A program made the position numbers and the translations under genes. A stretch of 9,619 bases of DNA from Caryophanales bacterium (lineage in GTDB: Bacteria; Bacillota_I; Bacilli_A; RFN20; CAG-826): NCBI GenBank assembly GCA_022781015.1, contig JALEUF010000135.1, positions 1-9,619 of the forward strand. The letters are read 5' to 3'. The notes below the pieces were generated by a model, which ran no database searches, was not told the origin of the DNA, and saw nothing but the letters and a program-made list of their open reading frames with translations. The first letter of the stretch is position 1. Every line of letters begins with the position of its first letter. Of this stretch, positions 1-4,946 are shown in pieces.

Positions 1-1
1 T

Positions 2-373
2 TCTATTATGGATGGAGTCAAGATTGGATTTAATTTTGGCTATGGGTTTGGCGATACTAAAGCTGCCAGCGAGAATATTATCTATTATGGAGATTCTTCT
101 TATAAGATAAGGGAAGTAAAGATGGATATTCCTTTAAAGAAGAATGGCAGTTTTGATTATCTAGGCAAATGGAAATTCCGTTCCCCAAGTGGAGAAGTCG
201 ATCTTGAATTCACTCCTATTTTGGATAGAAAAGCAATTTCTTCTGCCTTGATTATTGAATCTAGGCAACATCAGGTATTTGGATTATTTAATGGAAAATT
301 ACTTCTAGATGGCAAGATGGTCATCGTTAAGGATTTATTAGGATTTGCCGAGCGGGTCCATAATAGATGGTAA
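2..373 (+). CDS. DUF2804 family protein, C-terminal part (5' end outside window)
   Basis: The reading frame is open to the left edge of the window, so the ATG at 8 is probably internal and only about the last 123 residues are visible. The visible part carries the conserved C-terminal pattern of DUF2804 proteins as I know it: a GYGFGDTKAASEN stretch near the start, a K-W-K-F-R-S-P-S-G segment, a P-x-x-D-R motif, QHQVFG, and a closing GFAERVHNRW immediately before the TAA stop. Full family members are about 330-340 residues, so roughly the N-terminal two thirds lie outside. The biochemical role of the family is not established. No signal peptide or membrane segment can be judged from this fragment. 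A hairpin plus T-run follows about 40 bp after the stop, so the gene ends its transcript here. The family call is confident; no function is claimed. Confidence 0.85.
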   Translation, partial: SIMDGVKIGFNFGYGFGDTKAASENIIYYGDSSYKIREVKMDIPLKKNGSFDYLGKWKFRSPSGEVDLEFTPILDRKAISSALIIESRQHQVFGLFNGKLLLDGKMVIVKDLLGFAERVHNRW

Positions 374-414
374 TTTGATAATCGCTTTATATATCTACCC
401 CGAAATTTGAACTG

Positions 415-455
415 TACCCCAAATCCTAAAAATAGGTGGAGGGGTATTTTTATTT
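415..455 (+). terminator. Intrinsic terminator after the DUF2804 gene
   Basis: TACCCC (415-420) pairs with GGGGTA (441-446). Inside, CCTA (425-428) pairs with TAGG (433-436) around an AAAA loop, with a 4x4 internal loop between the two stems. A T-rich tract TTTTTATTT (447-455) follows. The hairpin is imperfect but correctly placed between the DUF2804 stop and the next promoter. Confidence 0.6.
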
Positions 456-464
456 GTATTTTTG

Positions 465-491
465 AAACTGTGCAAAATATTTACACGGTTT
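465..491. promoter_or_regulatory. Imperfect 27-bp dyad over the -35 box (possible operator)
   Basis: AAACTGTG (465-472) and CACGGTTT (484-491) are inverted repeats with one G/T mismatch. The symmetry continues inward as AAA/TTT around a central ATA. The dyad covers the -35 hexamer of the ATPase promoter, the usual position for a repressor site. No regulator gene is next to it, so the binding protein is unknown. It could also act as an RNA hairpin if upstream transcription reads through. Confidence 0.45.
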
Positions 492-509
492 AATAATTTT
501 ATGTATAAT
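480..509 (+). promoter_or_regulatory. Sigma-A-type promoter of the ATPase/RloB cassette
   Basis: TTTACA (480-485) and a perfect TATAAT (504-509) are separated by 18 bp. The expected start of transcription near 516 gives a leader of about 20 nt that contains the Shine-Dalgarno sequence at 523-530. Confidence 0.7.
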
Positions 510-522
510 ATAGGGGTAAAAA

Positions 523-530
523 AAGGAAAG
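523..530 (+). promoter_or_regulatory. Ribosome binding site that selects ATG 536
   Basis: AAGGAAAG lies 5-8 bases before ATG 536. A GTG in the same frame at 530 overlaps this site and cannot use it, so 536 is the preferred start. Confidence 0.7.
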
Positions 531-535
531 TGCCT

Positions 536-1795
536 ATGATTTGCAAATTTAGCCTAGAGAATTATAAAGCCTTTGGAGAAAGGGCAGATTTAGATTTCTT
601 TGCCAATAAGAATATAAAAAGATTTGATTACAACTATCTTGATTATCTAGGATTGGATATATTGAAAACTATAGGAATTTATGGTCCGAACAATACAGGC
701 AAGACATGCCTTTTGACTTCCTTAATTGATTTAAAGGTCTTGATGCTTAATGAACAACATTCTTCTTTTTCTAGTGCTTTTGCAAAAAAAGGTGAGATAA
801 CATCTTTTTCAATTGAATATCTAATTAATGGCAGGTTTTATAGATATTGCTTGGATTACGATAATTCAAGCCGTCAATATCTACATGAGAGTTTATTCTT
901 GCTTGCTATTTCTGCGGTTTCTTCAACTAAAACAAAGATTTTTGAACGTACCTCTTCTTCGCTTAACTGGATTGATATGGAAAAGAGTCTTAAAAATGTG
1001 AATGTAATGAAACTTTTTTCGCCTTCTTTTCCGTTTATGATTGTTTTTAACGACGATGAAAATAGCCTTTTGAAGCAAGCCAAACAAGATTATTTAGATT
1101 TTGCCAATTCGATAACTTTCCTAAAAATGGATGAAAAAGTAGATATATCCAATACGATTAAATTAATTCAAAGCAATCCGAAGGCTGCTAAATTTATCAA
1201 GGAATTTGTCAAGAATTGTGATTTGCATATTAGTGATTTCGGTTTTGATAATAATGTCTATAGCGACACTCCTATAGATGATAAACTCCATAATGTATTA
1301 AACGATCCTTCCTTTAGCAAAGAAAATTTAAAGCTGTATAGTTTGCATAATGGATATAGGGTTCCATCGATTTTATTTGAATCGTCTGGAACTTTGAAAT
1401 TAATCGCCCTTTCTGGCTATATTTATGATGCATTAAGCAATGGAAAGATTTTGATTGTAGATGAAATTGATAGTTCCTTGCATCATATATTAACCAAGTC
1501 TATAGTCGCAATGTTTTCCAATATGCTTAACAATAAAGCCCAGTTGATATTCTCTACTCAAGATGCATTGCTTCTAGATTTGAAAGAAATGTTTAGGAAA
1601 GATCAGATATATTTAGTTGATATATCTAACTCTAGTTCAAGCAAAGTATCTAGATTGTCTTCATATACTTCTAGAGGGAAAAATGGAATTAGAGGGGATG
1701 AAGATATTGTTGAATATTATTTGAAAGGTCAATTTGGCTCAATACCTTCTCCGGATTTATTCTCATCTTTGGAGGAGGCAATTGGCAATGACTGA
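536..1795 (+). CDS. AAA_15/OLD-like ABC-type ATPase, RloA/AbiLi-like
   Basis: A 419-residue cytoplasmic ATPase of the AAA_15/AAA_21 (SMC/OLD-like) group. The N-terminus (FSLENYKAFGE) is typical. The Walker A motif GPNNTGKT is at about residues 50-57. The ABC-type signature is ESSGT at 282-286. Walker B is ILIVDEID at 305-312, with SSLHH as the D-loop region directly after it. QLIFSTQD at about 336-343 sits where the switch segment is expected. The C-terminus YYLKGQFGSIP matches the Y-x-x-G-x-x-G-x-x-P tail common in this family. All ATPase motifs look intact. The last codons overlap the RloB-like gene by 8 bp, so the two are translationally coupled. Known relatives pair with RloB, DUF4435 or TOPRIM partners in anti-phage modules (RloAB, AbiL, PARIS), where the ATPase usually senses or gates the effector. 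That role is inferred here from context. The gene has its own promoter and a strong RBS. Confidence 0.88.
   Translation: MICKFSLENYKAFGERADLDFFANKNIKRFDYNYLDYLGLDILKTIGIYGPNNTGKTCLLTSLIDLKVLMLNEQHSSFSSAFAKKGEITSFSIEYLINGRFYRYCLDYDNSSRQYLHESLFLLAISAVSSTKTKIFERTSSSLNWIDMEKSLKNVNVMKLFSPSFPFMIVFNDDENSLLKQAKQDYLDFANSITFLKMDEKVDISNTIKLIQSNPKAAKFIKEFVKNCDLHISDFGFDNNVYSDTPIDDKLHNVLNDPSFSKENLKLYSLHNGYRVPSILFESSGTLKLIALSGYIYDALSNGKILIVDEIDSSLHHILTKSIVAMFSNMLNNKAQLIFSTQDALLLDLKEMFRKDQIYLVDISNSSSSKVSRLSSYTSRGKNGIRGDEDIVEYYLKGQFGSIPSPDLFSSLEEAIGND
1771..1778 (+). promoter_or_regulatory. Strong internal ribosome binding site for the RloB-like gene
   Basis: GGAGGAGG lies 9 bases before ATG 1788, inside the 3' end of the ATPase gene. 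It fixes the start at 1788 rather than at the in-frame ATG at 1734, which has no such site and would overlap the ATPase gene by 62 bp. Confidence 0.8.
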
Positions 1796-2411
1796 CTTAG
1801 GAAGAAGAAAAAATATTTTGATTATAGCGGAAGGCTTCGAAGAAAAACCCTATATAGATAAAATATTGTCTTTTCCCAATATTAATAAAGATACTTATAA
1901 TTTTGCGAAAGCCATTAATGTTAAGGGGAACGGTAATATTCCTGCAAGGTTTCAATTCGAAATTCAACGTGGCTTCTATGATGCTGTTTTGATTTTTTGT
2001 GATGCCGATAAAGGCAGCGAGCAGTTTTATAAACTTGTTTGCGATATCGGAAAGCATTTCTTTTCAAAGAAAGAGGATGCGATGGAGGTTTTTATTTTTG
2101 CTAATCCAGTTACCCTTCAAATTGTATTGTCTCATTTCGGGGATGTTAATTTAACTAAGGTGGGAAAGAAATCGAATGCCACAGCAGTGGAAGACTTGAC
2201 TGGAATTAAAAATTATGAGGCTAGGAAAGAGCAAATTTCAGAAATGATTAGTAAAATTCATTTTAGTTCTATTAATGAATTCAAAAGAAGATTGGCGAAT
2301 ATATCAACTAATTTTAATGATGTGCCTAGCACTAACTTTCTTACTTTCTTGGAAAGATTCGAAAGTAGCAATACTAGTTGGATTGACAAGATTGACAATC
2401 TTAGAAAATAG
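1788..2411 (+). CDS. RloB-like protein with TOPRIM-type motifs (putative effector of the ATPase)
   Basis: A 207-residue protein that I assign to the RloB-like family. The N-terminal strand-loop ILIIAEGFEEKPY (residues 10-22, acidic residues E15, E18, E19) and VLIFCDADKG (67-76, with D72 and D74) have the glutamate plus D-x-D spacing of a TOPRIM-type metal site. The segment FIFANPVTLQIVLSHF (102-117) corresponds to the N-P-x-x-E-x-W-L-L-x-H-F motif of the family, but the usual E and W are T and I/V here, so it is a divergent member. The C-terminal half is helical and lysine-rich. In characterised RloB/AbiL-like pairs this partner is thought to act as the toxic or nuclease component under control of the ATPase. 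Activity here is inferred. No membrane segment or signal peptide is visible. The gene ends just before an intrinsic terminator, so the cassette holds only two genes. Confidence 0.75.
   Translation: MTDLGRRKNILIIAEGFEEKPYIDKILSFPNINKDTYNFAKAINVKGNGNIPARFQFEIQRGFYDAVLIFCDADKGSEQFYKLVCDIGKHFFSKKEDAMEVFIFANPVTLQIVLSHFGDVNLTKVGKKSNATAVEDLTGIKNYEARKEQISEMISKIHFSSINEFKRRLANISTNFNDVPSTNFLTFLERFESSNTSWIDKIDNLRK
2388..2402. repeat. Perfect 15-bp palindrome and 9-bp tandem repeat at the 3' end of the RloB-like gene
   Basis: GATTGACAA is repeated in tandem (2381-2389, 2390-2398). The second copy with its flanks forms AAGATTG-A-CAATCTT, a perfect dyad ending seven bases before the stop codon. It encodes the IDKIDN repeat in the protein. 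It may be chance or a small slippage duplication. Confidence 0.5.
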
Positions 2412-2419
2412 TAATTTTT

Positions 2420-2447
2420 AAAAATGTACTTGCACACGTACTTTTTT
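2420..2447 (+). terminator. Intrinsic terminator of the ATPase/RloB cassette
   Basis: GTAC (2426-2429) pairs with GTAC (2438-2441) around an 8-base loop. The stem is extended by A-run/T-run pairing with one T-T mismatch and ends in TTTTTT (2442-2447), 15 bp after the stop. The flanking A-run means it might also work weakly on the opposite strand. Confidence 0.65.
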
Positions 2448-2450
2448 AAT

Positions 2451-2485
2451 TTGCTTTCAGAATAAGCGTTTTTATATCATATAAT
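2451..2485 (+). promoter_or_regulatory. Probable promoter of the DIP1984-like gene
   Basis: TTGCTT (2451-2456) with TATCAT (2475-2480) at 18 bp spacing is one option. The perfect TATAAT at 2480-2485 is the better -10 but lacks a good -35 at 16-18 bp. Either places transcription start about 15-25 bp before the RBS AAAGG (2500-2504). Confidence 0.4.
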
Positions 2486-2511
2486 AAGATCAAGCAAAAA
2501 AAGGTATCGAT

Positions 2512-3024
2512 ATGAAAATAACTGCAACTGAATTAATGAAGAAATTAAAATTTATCGAAGAAGAATTAAATGATATTTATTCTGATGATAAAATAAACTC
2601 TACTGTCCTTATGGAAAAAAAGACCGATAATGATGGGGAAACTACCTATAATCCTGCTTTTGCTAATGAATATGATTTTGCTTCCAATAGAAAAAAGGTA
2701 AAAGAATTATTCAATGAAGAAAGAAAGATAAAGAATGTCTTAAATACATTCAATAACAATACTTTAGTAGATGGTTATGACTTCAATATAAATGAAGGGT
2801 TAGTTAGATTAGCCGAACTAAAGAAAGAAATTTCTACTTTAACAATATTAGCAAAGAAGACTCAATTCTTTTCTACTACAAATTATAATAGGGAGATTTC
2901 TGTCTATAAGTCTTGCTATAACATTGAAGATGCCAAAAACATCTTGAAAGAGACTCAAAGGGAATTAAGTGCCTTGCAAGTCGTTATCGATAAAACGAAT
3001 CTAAATTCTTCAATTGAATTCTAA
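2512..3024 (+). CDS. DIP1984-like (septicolysin-like) helical protein
   Basis: A 170-residue soluble, almost entirely helical protein that I place in the DIP1984 family. The layout matches: an N-terminal helix (MKITATELMKKLKFIEEEL), a linker, a second charged helix (about residues 58-80), the conserved N-x-T-x-x-D-G turn at about 82-88 (NNTLVDG), a third helix (INEGLVRLAELKKEI), then T-V/I-S-V-x and a final helix ending in the I-D-K-T-N-L stretch where the family has I-Q-x-x-N-W. The C-terminal tryptophan is replaced by leucine. Molecular function is not known; some members are labelled septicolysin or toxin-like on weak grounds. There is no signal peptide. The RBS AAAGG is 7 bases before the ATG. 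It stands alone, with its own probable promoter after the cassette terminator. Confidence 0.65.
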   Translation: MKITATELMKKLKFIEEELNDIYSDDKINSTVLMEKKTDNDGETTYNPAFANEYDFASNRKKVKELFNEERKIKNVLNTFNNNTLVDGYDFNINEGLVRLAELKKEISTLTILAKKTQFFSTTNYNREISVYKSCYNIEDAKNILKETQRELSALQVVIDKTNLNSSIEF

Positions 3025-3215
3025 TTTCTTTCCGTTTAGATATTTAGATCAATTCCTTTTAAAAAAGAAAAGCTAATAGCAAAATTGCTCCTGCTTCTTA
3101 CTAGATTAAGTAGATTACGGTTATCCACTTATTCCTTGTGTGGGTCTTGCCTTTACTGGCGTTATGTGAGTTATCTATACATAATTGAACTTTATAGCTA
3201 ATAAAAACCAATTTG
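3025..3215. other. Unexplained intergenic stretch with hairpin potential (possible small RNA or long 3' UTR)
   Basis: No credible open frame or known RNA family is recognised. The stretch 3121-3180 is about 40% GC, above its surroundings. Possible pairings are AGCTA (3071-3075) with TAGCT (3195-3199), TAGAT (3111-3115) with ATCTA (3173-3177), ATCCAC (3123-3128) with GTGGGT (3140-3145), and GCC (3149-3151) with GGC (3158-3160). These would nest into a branched structure followed by the terminator at 3216-3247. No strong promoter is visible inside it. Confidence 0.3.
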
Positions 3216-3247
3216 GCATAGATGGTACGGTTCGTCTATGCTTTTTT
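3216..3247 (+). terminator. Strong intrinsic terminator upstream of the transporter
   Basis: GCATAGATG (3216-3224) pairs with CGTCTATGC (3233-3241) as a 9-bp stem with one T-G wobble and an 8-base loop, followed by TTTTTT (3242-3247). It lies 192 bp after the DIP1984-like stop codon. Confidence 0.8.
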
Positions 3248-3311
3248 ATATATTTTCCTTTATCTTACAATAATTTAGGCATAATATTTACTTATCTTTT
3301 CGGAGGAATTT

Positions 3312-4946
3312 ATGAATAAGCCCCAACATAAAATTAGAGGATTTTCCTTTTTAAGCGAAACTTATGATACGGATAAAATCCCTAAGAAAACTAAATGGAT
3401 TTTTTCTGTTGCATCCATTTTCCGTGATTCTAGCTATCAATTGATATCTAGTTTCCTTCTTACTTTCATGATGTATTCAGGTGTATTAGCCACCGGAAAT
3501 GCATCAGGGCAATATACGCAGCAGATATTTGTAATCAATATAATCTTTATTGTTTGTCTTATTTGGGATGCCTTAAATGACCCGATTATGGGGGTACTAA
3601 TTGAAAAAGTACATTTCAAGACAGGTAAATATAAACCTTGGATATTGATTGGAGGGGTAGGGAATACAATTGTATTGCTATGCTTGTTCTTACTTCGTCC
3701 AACTGGATGGGCATATATAGTTTGCTTTGGCATATTCTATTTCCTTTGGGATTTTGTATTTACGATGAATGATTGCGCCTATTGGGCCATGCTTCCATCA
3801 TTAACTAGTGATGAAAGGGAAAGAAATAATGTTACTACTATGGTATCGATATTTGTTTCCTTGGGCACTTTTGCAATGTATGGGGTATGTTCGATATTGC
3901 CAACTGCTAAAAACTCTAGCTATATCTATGGCTATATTGCTATTCCTACCGCGATATTGTTCTTGCTTAGCCAATTAGCCATCTATTTCCTTTGCAAGGA
4001 AAAGAAAATAGACGAAACCCAATCCAAAGTAAGTGAGCAAGTTAAACTAGCAGATATGTTTAAGATGCTAGGGAAAAATAAGCCATTGCTAATAATTGTA
4101 TTATCGCTACTATTTTATTATACAGCCTGTTCGTTAGTCGTCTCTTTTGGCTCGAATTATTTCTATTTGTCTTATGGATATGGTGGAGAAACTGGCGGAT
4201 CCATCATGCTTATATTTACCGTAATGTATGCATTAGGTACATTGTTATCCCAGTTCCTATTTAAGCCACTAATCGATAAATTCAAACGCCAAACCTTATT
4301 GACCTGGACTTTCTTTATTGCTATTGCCGCCTATATCATGCTTTTCCTAGTCGGATTCCCTATATTTGGCGATAAGCCACTTGCCTATAATCCAAATGCA
4401 GGAGGAGGATTAGGCTGGGCTTTTGGAGGAACTTTATCATTACTTTATATACCTCCATTGTTATTCTTTGGGGCTGAAGGAATCTATTACATGGTTCTAA
4501 TTGTCATGCTTCAAAATACCATCGAATATGGCGAATATAAATATAACGAAAGAAAAGAGGCGGTTGTATCTAGCTGGAGGCCATTTACCGCCAAATTATC
4601 TAGCGCCATCCAAAAAGGGATCATATTGGTCACTTTCCTTTCTGCTGGCATTTATGGAGTTACCCAGCAAATATCTGAAACCCAATCTGAACTAGCATCT
4701 AAAACAGCTGCTAATCCAGATAATGCCGATCTATATGCGAATGAAGCCGCTACTAAGGTAACTTCAATTATCAATGAAGTAGCAAGACAGCCAAAAATCA
4801 TCATGGGTATATGGATGATAGGAGCAACCATAATTCTATTAGCAGCATCTTATATCCTTGTCCATTTCTTCTATGAAATTGATGAAGAAAAATATGATTT
4901 AATGGTCAAGGAAATCAAGAAAAGAAAAGACACTACCGTACAATAA
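3312..4946 (+). CDS. GPH-family (MFS) sugar:cation symporter
   Basis: A 544-residue inner-membrane transporter of the glycoside-pentoside-hexuronide:cation symporter family (relatives: MelB, LacS, GusB/UidB, XynB-type carriers), expected to import a glycoside with Na+ or H+. The family motif WDALNDPIMG is at residues 85-94 and is followed by GKYKPW at 105-110. The second-half motif IEYGEYKYNERKEA at about 404-417 is followed by FTAKLSSAIQKG. About 12 hydrophobic helices can be traced. A polar segment of about 40 residues (451-490) before the last helix makes it longer than the usual 450-500. There is no phosphotransferase IIA tail like that of LacS. The RBS GGAGGA (3302-3307) is 5 bases before the ATG, and a CATAAT at 3280-3285 may be the -10. 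The 3' end overlaps the convergent glycosidase gene by 14 bp. The substrate cannot be read from sequence; the neighbour suggests a galactoside or glucuronide. Confidence 0.88.
   Translation: MNKPQHKIRGFSFLSETYDTDKIPKKTKWIFSVASIFRDSSYQLISSFLLTFMMYSGVLATGNASGQYTQQIFVINIIFIVCLIWDALNDPIMGVLIEKVHFKTGKYKPWILIGGVGNTIVLLCLFLLRPTGWAYIVCFGIFYFLWDFVFTMNDCAYWAMLPSLTSDERERNNVTTMVSIFVSLGTFAMYGVCSILPTAKNSSYIYGYIAIPTAILFLLSQLAIYFLCKEKKIDETQSKVSEQVKLADMFKMLGKNKPLLIIVLSLLFYYTACSLVVSFGSNYFYLSYGYGGETGGSIMLIFTVMYALGTLLSQFLFKPLIDKFKRQTLLTWTFFIAIAAYIMLFLVGFPIFGDKPLAYNPNAGGGLGWAFGGTLSLLYIPPLLFFGAEGIYYMVLIVMLQNTIEYGEYKYNERKEAVVSSWRPFTAKLSSAIQKGIILVTFLSAGIYGVTQQISETQSELASKTAANPDNADLYANEAATKVTSIINEVARQPKIIMGIWMIGATIILLAASYILVHFFYEIDEEKYDLMVKEIKKRKDTTVQ

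Noticed and set aside
407..424. TGAACTGTACCCCAAA, resembling the terminal repeat of IS150/IS3-type elements
   Set aside because: No matching second end, no transposase remnant and no target duplication is visible. The bases are explained by the terminator hairpin.
1734..1787. In-frame upstream ATG that would lengthen the RloB-like protein by 18 residues
   Set aside because: It has no RBS and overlaps the ATPase gene by 62 bp, and the extra residues do not resemble the family. GGAGGAGG sits 9 bases before ATG 1788.
1793..1795. TGA read as tryptophan (mollicute code)
   Set aside because: TGA ends the ATPase exactly at the coupled start of the next gene, and read-through would give only an unrelated basic tail. 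Conserved tryptophans elsewhere are TGG.
3121..3129. TTATCCACT, one mismatch from a DnaA box
   Set aside because: It is a single copy with no cluster of boxes and no replication genes nearby, so it is no evidence for an origin.
4895..4917. Weak hairpin TGATTT/AAATCA as a terminator for the glycosidase on the - strand
   Set aside because: Only six A/T-rich pairs with an 11-base loop lie inside the transporter gene, too weak to list as a feature.
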